This document shows, in pieces, positions 1-6,736 of a stretch of DNA of 11,960 nt. Positions within the stretch are counted from its first letter, which is position 1. Each line of letters starts with the position of its first letter. This stretch comes from Syntrophaceae bacterium. Its GTDB lineage: Bacteria; Desulfobacterota; SM23-61. Location of the stretch: assembly GCA_003154025.1 (NCBI GenBank), contig PMCE01000093.1, forward strand, positions 1 to 11,960, read 5' to 3'. The position numbers and the translations under genes were made by a program. Below the pieces are notes generated by a model. It did no database searches and was not told the origin of the DNA. It saw nothing but the letters and a program-made list of their open reading frames with translations.

Positions 1-1
1 A

Positions 2-262
2 CGGGGATTGGCCATGAACATCCTGCGGGATGGCGTCACCATCCTGGTTGCCGCCGTGATCATCTATGAGAGCTGGAAGTATGTCCTTGACGCCATCTAC
101 TTTGACCAGATTTCCGTGGCCATGGAGATGCCCATGTGGATCCTCTCGGGATCGATCCTTCTGGCCTTGATCCTGATCGGGGTCCACAGCATTCTCAATA
201 TAGTCCTGAACATAAACGGCAGGGGCCCGACGGGATATTCCTTCGAAGAGGAGAAAGCCTAA
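2..262 (+). CDS. TRAP transporter small permease (DctQ), C-terminal part
   Basis: This is the 3' end of a TRAP transporter small membrane subunit. The reading frame is open to the first base of the window, so the gene almost certainly begins upstream; DctQ proteins are usually about 160-200 residues and only about 86 are visible. Two hydrophobic segments can be seen, one beginning after LRDGVTILVAAVI and one spanning WILSGSILLALILIGVHSIL, followed by a short charged tail ending EEEKA. In this family the subunit pairs with the large permease DctM, and an extracytoplasmic DctP protein delivers an organic acid that is taken up with sodium. The identification rests mainly on its position: its stop codon overlaps the start of the DctM gene in TAATG, a typical translational coupling. 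The substrate cannot be read from the sequence. A start inside this fragment (TTG at 8 or ATG at 14) is unlikely. Confidence 0.85.
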   Translation, partial: RGLAMNILRDGVTILVAAVIIYESWKYVLDAIYFDQISVAMEMPMWILSGSILLALILIGVHSILNIVLNINGRGPTGYSFEEEKA

Positions 263-1566
263 TGTATCTCATAGGGGTTTTCATCGCTTCCTTCGTGGTC
301 CTCGCCTCCCTTCGAATCCCGATTCCTTTTTCCGTGGGCATGGCCGGAATTATCGGCATGCTGGCCGGAGGGATCTCCCTGTCCACGATTCCCGGGGTAA
401 TGGCCAACAGCCTGGACTCCTTTGCCTTCCTGGCTATTCCGGCCTTTATTTATGCCGGCGACGTCATGTCTCTGGCGGGGATCACTCAGGCCCTGGTCGC
501 GTGGGTGCGGGCCATCGCCGGGCGTCTGAAAGGCAGCGTAGGCGCGGCGACCGTCGTGGCCTGCGCGCTGTTCGGCACCATCTCCGGCTCTTCCGTCGCC
601 ACGGTCAGCGCCATCGGGGGCATGATGCTGCCGGAATTGCTGAAGGCGGGGTACAAGAAGGAATATGCGGTAAGCATGATCGCCGCCTCCGGTTTTCTGG
701 GTATCCTGATCCCCCCCAGTATTCCCGGAGTGGTTTTTGCTTTGTCGTCGGGGCAATCCATCGGCGCGGTCTGGCTCTCCACGGCCGGCCCGGGAATCCT
801 GCTGAGTATCTTTTACATCCTTTACAACCGTATTTTCTATGCCCATCAGGAGACCATAGAGCTCGGACGGTTCTCGGCATGGGAATACTTCACCAAAATC
901 GGCAGGACTTCTCCAAGGGGAGGAGTGGCCATGCTCATGCCGGCCATTATTTTCGTGGGGGTCTACGGGGGGATTCTCACCCCGACCGAAGCCGGAGCGG
1001 TGGCGGTCCTTTACGGCCTGGTAGCGGGATGGATCATTTATCCCCTCTTTTTCAAGGACAAGTCCAAAGAAGGGTTGTGGCTGATCACCAAAAAGAGCGC
1101 CATCACCAGCGCTGCGATCTGCCTCCTGATCGGCTTTGCTTCGATCCCGAACTCCATGTTTGTATACGGGCAGAGCGCCACGGCCGTAACCAAAATGCTC
1201 TTCGGGCTGACCGAATCGCCGGCCGTTTTCCTTCTCCTGGTGAATGGCATGTTGATCATCGTGGGGATGTTCATGGAGACGAACACCAGCATCCTGCTCC
1301 TGGCACCTATCCTGGTCCCGACGGCCAAAGCTTACGGGATCGACCCGGTCCACTTCGGGGCGATCATGCTCTTAAACCTGGAGATCGGGCTGATTACCCC
1401 GCCCTTTGCAGTCAACCTTTTTGTGGCCTGCCGGCTGGGCCAGCTTTCGATGGACAAGGTTTTGAAGCCCATCCTGGGATTCATTGCCATTTGCATCCCG
1501 GTCTTGCTCCTGACGACCTACATCCCGGCCATATCCATGGCCCTGGTTAGGCTGTTTATCAAGTAG
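262..1566 (+). CDS. dctM: TRAP transporter large permease (DctM)
   Basis: This gene encodes a 434-residue polytopic inner-membrane protein, the usual DctM length, which forms the sodium-coupled transport channel of a TRAP organic-acid transporter. The ATG at 262 overlaps the stop of the DctQ gene by one base. An upstream in-frame ATG at 136 would place 42 extra residues inside DctQ and is not credible. Family signatures are clear: FGTISGSS (about 104-111), the GYKKEYA segment followed by ASGFLGILIPPSIP (about 142-155), and near the C-terminus NLEIGLITPPFAVNLFVA. These repeated PP-containing re-entrant motifs mark the two inverted halves of DctM. About a dozen hydrophobic segments run through the protein. 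The solute-binding DctP gene presumably lies upstream outside the window. Substrates in the family include C4-dicarboxylates, aromatic acids, keto acids and sugar acids; none can be chosen here. Confidence 0.95.
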   Translation: MYLIGVFIASFVVLASLRIPIPFSVGMAGIIGMLAGGISLSTIPGVMANSLDSFAFLAIPAFIYAGDVMSLAGITQALVAWVRAIAGRLKGSVGAATVVACALFGTISGSSVATVSAIGGMMLPELLKAGYKKEYAVSMIAASGFLGILIPPSIPGVVFALSSGQSIGAVWLSTAGPGILLSIFYILYNRIFYAHQETIELGRFSAWEYFTKIGRTSPRGGVAMLMPAIIFVGVYGGILTPTEAGAVAVLYGLVAGWIIYPLFFKDKSKEGLWLITKKSAITSAAICLLIGFASIPNSMFVYGQSATAVTKMLFGLTESPAVFLLLVNGMLIIVGMFMETNTSILLLAPILVPTAKAYGIDPVHFGAIMLLNLEIGLITPPFAVNLFVACRLGQLSMDKVLKPILGFIAICIPVLLLTTYIPAISMALVRLFIK

Positions 1567-1596
1567 CTTCAACCGGCAGGCAGAGGGTTTCTGACA

Positions 1597-1625
1597 TCCC
1601 TCTCCCCCGAGAAGGGGGAGAGGGA
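1597..1625. repeat. strong palindromic hairpin between convergent genes
   Basis: A 12-bp perfect stem (TCCCTCTCCCCC at 1597-1608 pairing with GGGGGAGAGGGA at 1614-1625) encloses a 5-base loop, GAGAA. It lies in the 105-bp gap between the converging DctM and VIT/vWA genes. There is no run of T on either side, so it is not a textbook intrinsic terminator, but it could still end or stabilise transcripts from both sides. C-rich/G-rich palindromes of this kind often occur as dispersed intergenic elements in proteobacterial genomes; whether this one is repeated needs the full genome. A smaller 4-bp hairpin (1640-1650) follows. Confidence 0.6.
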
Positions 1626-1671
1626 CGGAGAAGGGAAAACCCCTGTGGGGCGTGGGCGGGGACCGGCAGTT

Positions 1672-4017
1672 TCAACCCAGATCCGTCTTTGAGGTTGCCA
1701 ACACCAAGGTCAGGGTCACGATTGCTTCCTGGCCATCCAGGGCGGCGGGAAGCTGCCAGCCTTTGATTTTTTCCGCCAGGCATTGCTCGGCGCCTCCTCG
1801 AACCAGGCCGTTCCCCAAAACTTTCACGCTTTTGATCCTGCCGTCCGGACTTACCATCAACTGGAGGACGAGTTTTTTCCCGAGCTCGTTTCCGCGCAGA
1901 CATTTCTGCAAATCAGCCAGGTTCTTCTCCAGTACCTGGATAACCGCCTCTTTGGATAACCCTCCCCGGATGTTTACTTCTCCCACGGAGGCGACTCGTT
2001 GGTCTTTTTCCTGGGCCTTCATTTCTTTCTGCCGGGCCCGTTCTTCGAGCGCGGGAGAGGCGGCCTCTTTCCGGGCCATGAGGGCAGAGGGGGCGAAGCT
2101 TAGCTTGCCGCTGCCGCTGCCCACCGCGTAGTCGGAGACTCCCTGGGGGAGGGGAAGGGGCTGCTGCACCGTGGTCTGCTCGCCCCCTTGATTTCTAACC
2201 TCGGTGTCCACGGCGATGAAAGAGGTGTAGGCGGTCAGGAGGTTGTAGCTCAATCCCAGTTCGGTCACCTCCTTGGCTCTTTGCTCGTTTGGGCGAAGCT
2301 GGTTGTAATCGGACAGCAGGGTGATTCGATGGCGAGCCCACAGATACCGCAAGGCGGAGTTCATGGGAGATGGTTTTGCCGACCGGACCTCGAGTCCTTC
2401 GCGGTAGGCTCCATTTCCCGAAAGGCCGCTCAGAGTTATCTTCCCGCCGGGCTGCCCCCGCCATTTGCCGAAGACCAGGACCGGACGCTCGGCCAGGACA
2501 TCCGGGATGGCCAGGGGCTCCACATCATAGGCGCCGAAGCCTTTAAAATCCACTTTGATCTGGGTGAGTAAGGGGAATTGAATCATCTTCCTGAACCGCT
2601 CTGCCTGTGCAAGAGCCTCTTCAGCCTTGGTGATGACGAAGGCCTCTCCCATCCCGACGCGGGCCATTCCTTCGATGAGGTGACGGTTCACAGCGGTTCC
2701 GATTCCGAAAGTGAACATGTTGGCCTGCCCGAGGTTCTTACGCATCAGGTCAAAGACCTCTTCCTCGACCGTGACATAACCATCGGTGGCGATGACCACG
2801 GTGCGGGAATAATTCTCCGTTTTTTTGAGTTTCAGAGCCCGCTCCAGTGCCGGCAGCAGTTCCGTTCCCCCTCCTCCTTTCTGCCGATCGATCAGGAAAA
2901 GGGCCCTCTGGATATTTTCGGGGGTGGCCGGAAGGGATTCCTCGGACATCACCGACGAGCCGCCGGAGAAAAGGAGGAGATTGAATTTGTCCGTGGGGCG
3001 GAGGTTGCCGATCAGGTTGTTCAGAAGTTTCTTGGAGATCTCCAAGGGGAACCCGAACATGGAACCGGAAACGTCGACGATGAAGATATATTCGCGCCCG
3101 GGGATTTGTTCCTGGGCCACTCTTTTGGGAGGCTGCATCATGAGGAGGAAGAAATTTTCCTCCCCGCCTTCGTAGAGGAGGAGACCTGACTGGACCCGGT
3201 CCCCGTCGAGGCGGTAGCGGAGGATAAAGTCACGATTGCCTGCGAGGTTATCCGCGGGGTCGAGCCTGACCGCTGCCGAGGAAGGGCCGTCATAAACCGC
3301 GCTGACCTTGTGGGAGGAACAGAAGATTTCCTTGATGGGCATCCCGGCGGTGAGGTTTACGGTGATTTGGAAACGGTAAGGGGGAGCCTCTCCCTGACGG
3401 AGGTAGGGGTTCTGGACCCATTTTTCCGAGAGGGGAGCGGTTTCGGCCGGCTGGTTGGAGTAGCGGGGCCCCGCGACGGTCGGGTACATGAACTCGTAGA
3501 CCCGGTCGGTTGGAACCAGAAGCTCCGTGTACTTGAGCTCCACCTTGATCTCATCCCCGGGAAGGATGTTGGCCACATTCATCTGGAAGACATTCGGCCT
3601 TTGCTGCTCCAGGAGGGAGGCACTCTTCCCCTGCTGCTTGGCCTGTTCATACTCCTTGCGGGCGTCTTCTCTCTTGCTGATCTTCGCTTCGATGACCCTT
3701 TCTCCGATGGTCATTTTCATTCCATACACCGCGGCCCGGGTGGAGGCGGGGAAGACATAGATGGCTTCCAACGGCCTCTTCCCCTCGTTCTTGTATACCT
3801 GGGTAACCAGAACATCGGCGATCACTCCGGAGATGTTCACGGCCGCCGAGGTGGCTTTCAGGGGGAGTTGATCGGTTTGGGACCCTTCGCTCTTTACGAA
3901 GAAATAGGGGGAAAGCGTACGATCTTCAGACTCTCCTGGCTGAGCATAGGCGGCTGCCCCCAGAAAAAAAGAGAAAAACGCCGTCCATACGGCCATTCCT
4001 TTGGCAAAAACTCTCAT
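1672..4017 (-). CDS. exported VIT and von Willebrand factor A domain protein with AgmX/PglI-type C-terminal domain
   Basis: The protein has 781 residues. The start at 4017 has an excellent ribosome site (AGGAGGT, 5 bases away) and begins a signal peptide (about 1-26, hydrophobic WTAFFSFFLGAAAYA); the longer open frame to 4245 overlaps the anti-sigma gene and is rejected. Domains in order: VIT (about 45-170); a beta-rich linker; a vWA domain (about 308-480) with a complete metal-ion-dependent adhesion site, DVSGSM at 315-320, Thr385 and Asp412 in ATDGYV; a region with the NLLTAYTSFIAVD segment (about 592-604) typical of VIT/vWA proteins; a low-complexity charged linker (about 640-675); and a C-terminal domain (about 680-775) like the AgmX/PglI or TonB-type domain, with Cys706 and Cys746 that may form a disulfide. 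It probably acts in the periplasm or at the cell surface, binding protein partners through a metal ion. No sortase motif or lipobox is seen. It follows the anti-sigma gene after a 124-bp gap carrying its own putative ECF-type promoter. Confidence 0.9.
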   Translation of the reverse strand: MRVFAKGMAVWTAFFSFFLGAAAYAQPGESEDRTLSPYFFVKSEGSQTDQLPLKATSAAVNISGVIADVLVTQVYKNEGKRPLEAIYVFPASTRAAVYGMKMTIGERVIEAKISKREDARKEYEQAKQQGKSASLLEQQRPNVFQMNVANILPGDEIKVELKYTELLVPTDRVYEFMYPTVAGPRYSNQPAETAPLSEKWVQNPYLRQGEAPPYRFQITVNLTAGMPIKEIFCSSHKVSAVYDGPSSAAVRLDPADNLAGNRDFILRYRLDGDRVQSGLLLYEGGEENFFLLMMQPPKRVAQEQIPGREYIFIVDVSGSMFGFPLEISKKLLNNLIGNLRPTDKFNLLLFSGGSSVMSEESLPATPENIQRALFLIDRQKGGGGTELLPALERALKLKKTENYSRTVVIATDGYVTVEEEVFDLMRKNLGQANMFTFGIGTAVNRHLIEGMARVGMGEAFVITKAEEALAQAERFRKMIQFPLLTQIKVDFKGFGAYDVEPLAIPDVLAERPVLVFGKWRGQPGGKITLSGLSGNGAYREGLEVRSAKPSPMNSALRYLWARHRITLLSDYNQLRPNEQRAKEVTELGLSYNLLTAYTSFIAVDTEVRNQGGEQTTVQQPLPLPQGVSDYAVGSGSGKLSFAPSALMARKEAASPALEERARQKEMKAQEKDQRVASVGEVNIRGGLSKEAVIQVLEKNLADLQKCLRGNELGKKLVLQLMVSPDGRIKSVKVLGNGLVRGGAEQCLAEKIKGWQLPAALDGQEAIVTLTLVLATSKTDLG

Positions 4018-4022
4018 TTTGG

Positions 4023-4029
4023 ACCTCCT
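4023..4029 (-). promoter_or_regulatory. ribosome binding site fixing the VIT/vWA start
   Basis: On the minus strand AGGAGGT lies 5 bases before the ATG at 4017. It is a near-perfect Shine-Dalgarno sequence and decides the start in favour of the signal-peptide methionine over the longer open frame. Confidence 0.85.
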
Positions 4030-4059
4030 TTGACCTTTTTGATTGCTTCTGTTTCCTTG

Positions 4060-4085
4060 GACAGAGGAGGCTCGAAGAATGTTCC
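4060..4085 (-). promoter_or_regulatory. putative ECF-sigma-type promoter of the VIT/vWA gene
   Basis: On the minus strand GGAACA (4085-4080), 16 bases, then TGTC (4063-4060). GGAAC is the commonest -35 core of ECF-type promoters, and a short -10 at about this distance is normal. Transcription would begin near 4050, giving a leader of roughly 30 bases that contains the ribosome site. The same two blocks with exactly the same spacing occur at the start of the neighbouring sigma gene (5861-5886). Promoter function is inferred. Confidence 0.5.
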
Positions 4086-4141
4086 CGGAAAGTCTATGAG
4101 AGGCGGAATTTTTACGACGGGAGGGGATAAAGGGGAATGGT

Positions 4142-5248
4142 TCAGCGGACGGGCACGATCTCGATTCGGAGGGATGTGTCTTTTGCAACGGAATCCAAGC
4201 GGGCGTCTTTCTCCTCGACCCCCCCGATGAATCCCAGCCTTTCAATTAGCTCTTTCATCTTCTCCGCCTTCACCTCGGCGGTGATGACTTCCGTGGTTTC
4301 CAGCGATTCCTGCGCGATCCTTCCAGCGCCCAGCTGGTTCAGCAGGCCTACGGTCTCGGCCCCGGCGCGGCGAATATCTTTCGCCTGAATCTTAATGGCC
4401 AAGGCCTCCATCTTTTCTTTGGCCACGGCGCCCGGGGAAGGAGCCATGGACCGGGTCTTTTTCAATTCCTGCACGTCTCGGGACGGAGCGCCTGCAGCAC
4501 CCGCGCTCTCTTCCAGCCTGGATCGGGGGGCGGCGGCAAGCGGCGGCGGGGGAGGCGCTTCAGCCCTTCGTGATTCGGCGATTCCGGGCGCCTCCGCTGA
4601 TTTGGCGGCAAAGGCTTCCTTCTTGGCCTCCGTTGGAGGGGAGGTCGGCGTCGGGGCCGGAAGCGCTTTGAAAACTTTCGGGGGAGGGGAAGGTTCTTGG
4701 GCCACCCGTTTCTCCCCCGGCCTGGCCTCTTTTTCCACCTGCCCCAGGTTTTTCCCCCTGGTCTGGTCGGTTTCGGCCCGGGAAAGAAGAGCTTTCTCCC
4801 TCTGGGCCGGTGTTTCCGCAGCCGGAGCCTTGGCCGGATAGGGGGCCTCTTGCCGGGCAGTCATCGGTTCTCCGGGCGAAGGGACCTGCAAATCCTTCAT
4901 CTGGGGCTCGACGGACTTAAAGACATAGACAGCGACGACCGCGATTAGAACCGTGGCGAAGGCTTCCAAGGGGACTTTGATGTGGAGGGGGTAGAAGAGC
5001 TTCTGGAGGATTCCCTTTTTTGGTTCCGCCTCTTCCCTCACCCGGGCCATGATTCTTTGCTTCATCCAGGGCGGGGGTTCGACTTCCTTTAATTTTTTGA
5101 CCACTTCTCCGGCCCGAATTAATTCGTACAGTGCGGCGCTGCACGAACGGCAGGAGGCGAGATGCTGCTCGATGAGCTCCTGTTCTTCGGGGGAGACCAT
5201 CCCTTCCCGGTAGGCGGAGAGGTTCTTCCGGATGTCTTGACATTCCAT
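4142..5248 (-). CDS. membrane-anchored zinc-finger anti-sigma factor with a folded periplasmic C-terminal domain
   Basis: The protein has 368 residues. The start at 5248 overlaps the sigma-factor stop in TGATG; an upstream in-frame ATG at 5278 is inside the sigma gene and rejected. The N-terminus is a zf-HC2 domain with Cys3, His29, Cys33 and Cys36 (H-x3-C-x2-C), which in this family binds zinc and holds an ECF sigma factor inactive in the cytoplasm. A single membrane segment follows at about 93-111. Next comes a long Pro/Ala/Lys/Glu-rich stretch (about 120-280) including a run of five prolines, which looks like a flexible periplasmic spacer. The last about 85 residues (282-366) look like a compact alpha/beta domain, with IKIQAKDIRRAGAE, then ESLETTEVITAEV, a helix, and RIEIVPV at the end. 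It recalls DUF2275 or DUF4349-like domains, which I cannot confirm. It is probably the sensor part, released or altered by envelope stress. Usual zf-HC2 anti-sigma factors are shorter. Confidence 0.88.
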   Translation of the reverse strand: MECQDIRKNLSAYREGMVSPEEQELIEQHLASCRSCSAALYELIRAGEVVKKLKEVEPPPWMKQRIMARVREEAEPKKGILQKLFYPLHIKVPLEAFATVLIAVVAVYVFKSVEPQMKDLQVPSPGEPMTARQEAPYPAKAPAAETPAQREKALLSRAETDQTRGKNLGQVEKEARPGEKRVAQEPSPPPKVFKALPAPTPTSPPTEAKKEAFAAKSAEAPGIAESRRAEAPPPPPLAAAPRSRLEESAGAAGAPSRDVQELKKTRSMAPSPGAVAKEKMEALAIKIQAKDIRRAGAETVGLLNQLGAGRIAQESLETTEVITAEVKAEKMKELIERLGFIGGVEEKDARLDSVAKDTSLRIEIVPVR

Positions 5249-5865
5249 CACCAGTCTCCCAGTACCTTCTTCAAGCAATCCTTCAGCGCGTCCCGGGCCC
5301 GAAAGAGACGGGATTTCACCGTCCCGTCGGGTATTTTCAGAATATCACGGATCTCTTCGTAAGAAAATCCTTGGATGTCGCGGAGCACCACCACTTCCCG
5401 GTATTCGGAGTCGAGGCCGTTGATACATCCCTGCACTCTGGCCTCCACTTCCTTTTGCTCCAATTTTTCCAGTATGGAGGGGCCTTGATCCGGAGGGTCC
5501 AGAGATAAAGACCCTTCTTCCGTCTTCAGAGGATTATCGATCGAATAAACCTCCCGGGCCGCCCGGACCTTCATCTGCTCCATCCGGTTTTTCGAAAGGT
5601 TCACGACAATACGGTACAACCAGGTCGAAAACCGCGCTTCGCCCCTGAACGTTCGGATCGATCGATAGGCGGATAGAAAAGCATCCTGCACGACCTCGCA
5701 GGCTTCCGCGTAATTCCCAATCATCCGGTAGGCGATGTTCAGCATCTTCTTCTGATATTTCTCCACTAAAGGCTCAAAGGCGTCCGCATGCCCCTTCTGA
5801 CACAAGCCGACGAATTCGTCATCTTTGTCCGCCGTCAGGCGGTTCTCTTCTTCTGTATTAGACAT
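5248..5865 (-). CDS. ECF-family RNA polymerase sigma factor (RpoE-like)
   Basis: This is a 205-residue sigma-70 family protein of the extracytoplasmic-function type. Region 2 spans about 25-95, with YRMIGNYAEACEVVQDAFL and the promoter-melting/recognition stretch FRGEARFSTWLYRIVVNL. Region 4 spans about 138-200, with a helix-turn-helix around YEEIRDILKIPDGTVKSRL. A variable acidic linker lies between, and no region 1.1 or 3 is visible. It directs RNA polymerase to envelope-response promoters when the coupled anti-sigma factor (TGATG overlap) releases it. The ATG at 5865 has no convincing ribosome site within 15 bases, so the exact start is less sure; only about 25 residues precede region 2, leaving little room for change. 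An ECF-like motif overlaps this start codon, and a sigma-70-like promoter lies 65-95 bases upstream. Confidence 0.93.
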   Translation of the reverse strand: MSNTEEENRLTADKDDEFVGLCQKGHADAFEPLVEKYQKKMLNIAYRMIGNYAEACEVVQDAFLSAYRSIRTFRGEARFSTWLYRIVVNLSKNRMEQMKVRAAREVYSIDNPLKTEEGSLSLDPPDQGPSILEKLEQKEVEARVQGCINGLDSEYREVVVLRDIQGFSYEEIRDILKIPDGTVKSRLFRARDALKDCLKKVLGDW

Positions 5866-5886
5866 GGCTGCTGGAAGATTTGTTCC
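5861..5886 (-). promoter_or_regulatory. putative ECF-type motif at the sigma gene start
   Basis: On the minus strand GGAACA (5886-5881), 16 bases, then TGTC (5864-5861), followed by TAATA. It is the same layout and spacing as the element before the VIT/vWA gene. The -10 block lies over codons 1-2 of the sigma gene, so a transcript made here would begin inside the annotated reading frame. Either translation starts further downstream, or the element mainly supplies the anti-sigma and vWA genes, or the match is chance. Confidence 0.35.
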
Positions 5887-5929
5887 TCTGCCGACTCGTG
5901 GAAACGGCCTGGCAGGCTCTGTTGTGAGG

Positions 5930-5959
5930 AGTGTAGTTCATGCGGGGATTATAGGTCAA
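5930..5959 (-). promoter_or_regulatory. putative sigma-70-type promoter for the sigma/anti-sigma operon
   Basis: On the minus strand TTGACC (5959-5954), an 18-base spacer, then TACACT (5935-5930). This is 5 of 6 and 4 of 6 matches to the housekeeping consensus. It would give a leader of roughly 55-60 bases before the sigma ATG at 5865 and could provide basal expression. No experimental evidence. Confidence 0.4.
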
Positions 5960-5967
5960 GGATAAAG

Positions 5968-5997
5968 GTGAATTTCGTATGGAAATCCGTCTATAAT
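5968..5997 (+). promoter_or_regulatory. putative promoter for the DUF4124/aspartyl-protease gene
   Basis: TATAAT at 5992-5997 is a perfect -10 block. The -35 candidate GTGAAT (5968-5973) with an 18-base spacer is only 3 of 6, so recognition may rely on the -10. It lies about 80 bases upstream of the ATG at 6080 and is divergent from the sigma operon promoter, so the two units share a regulatory region. A short GAGAAAA/TTTTCTC palindrome (6029-6044) lies in the leader. Confidence 0.4.
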
Positions 5998-6079
5998 AAT
6001 GAAAAGCCACGGATGAACCTTTCTGCCTGAGAAAAGTTTTTCTCCCCAATAAACATCTTCAATGGAGAGGAGATAAGAA

Positions 6080-6658
6080 ATGGCAAGGATTGGAATTTTT
6101 TTCTTCTCCCTTTTCCTGCTCGGAGCATTTCATCCCACTCATTCCTCGGCCACCATATACAAATGGATCGACTCCGGCGGGACCGTACACTTTTCGGATA
6201 ACTTTGATGATGTACCTCCCGCATATCGGAACGACATCAAAATCATAACGGAACCCCATGAAATGGGCGGGGGGACGGCGATTTCCTTTGACCGAATAAA
6301 TATGGGACTGATCGTGGTTGAGGCCATTCTGAATGATCGGGTGAAGGCGAGAATGGTCTTTGATACGGGCGCCAACCTGGTGGTGATAACCGAAGAGCTG
6401 TACAATAAGTTAAATCAAGACCCTTCTTCCGGGGATGAAGTGATAAAGCTGCATACCAACTGCGGAGAAGTCGAAGGGAGGTCTTTCGTGATTCAGAAGA
6501 TTGAACTCGAGGGGGCACGGAAAGAAAGTGTGCGGTCGGTGATAACCCCGGATGCGGATGCCTTGAAGGGCTTTGACGGGCTGTTGGGGCTCAATTTTTT
6601 GGGAGATTTCAAAATCGCCATCGATTATCAAAACGGGAAGATCCTGTTGGGTAAATAG
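6080..6658 (+). CDS. exported retropepsin-like aspartyl protease with DUF4124 N-terminus
   Basis: The protein has 192 residues and starts with a signal peptide (about 1-24, hydrophobic IGIFFFSLFLLGAF). The ATG at 6080 has a strong ribosome site, GGAGAGGAG. Residues about 25-50 (IYKWIDSGGTVHFSDNFDDVP) match the DUF4124 pattern seen at the front of many small exported proteobacterial proteins. Residues about 75-190 form a retroviral-type aspartyl protease fold: the catalytic motif is DTGA at 95-98 within MVFDTGANLVVIT, and the later GLLGLNFLGDFKIAID matches the conserved hydrophobic-Gly flap and C-terminal strand. Such single-lobe proteases usually work as dimers; the substrate here is unknown. 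It is divergent from the sigma operon and convergent with the DUF3047 gene, so it is probably monocistronic. A single cysteine (Cys128) is present. Confidence 0.85.
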   Translation: MARIGIFFFSLFLLGAFHPTHSSATIYKWIDSGGTVHFSDNFDDVPPAYRNDIKIITEPHEMGGGTAISFDRINMGLIVVEAILNDRVKARMVFDTGANLVVITEELYNKLNQDPSSGDEVIKLHTNCGEVEGRSFVIQKIELEGARKESVRSVITPDADALKGFDGLLGLNFLGDFKIAIDYQNGKILLGK

Positions 6659-6736
6659 GGGGCGTGAGGCTGTTGCCGGCATTTTCCATCCGCCGGTCAA
6701 GACTTAAACCCGCGCAGGTTTTCTCATCCTGAACCC

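Noticed and set aside
259..1353. Long 364-codon open frame antisense to DctM
   Set aside because: Its composition (very rich in Gly, Asp, His, Arg) is that of a reverse-strand shadow of a hydrophobic coding gene, and DctM is unambiguous on the other strand.
4018..4245. N-terminal extension of the VIT/vWA frame
   Set aside because: It overlaps the end of the anti-sigma gene, lacks a ribosome site, and would bury a clear signal peptide that has a near-perfect ribosome site before its ATG.
6029..6044. GAGAAAA/TTTTCTC palindrome in the protease leader as an operator
   Set aside because: Short, AT-rich, and only one copy seen; could be chance.
6673..6700. Imperfect hairpin (CCGGC/GCCGG) between the convergent protease and DUF3047 genes as a terminator
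   Set aside because: Only a 5-bp core stem with an 11-base loop and no T-run; too weak to call.
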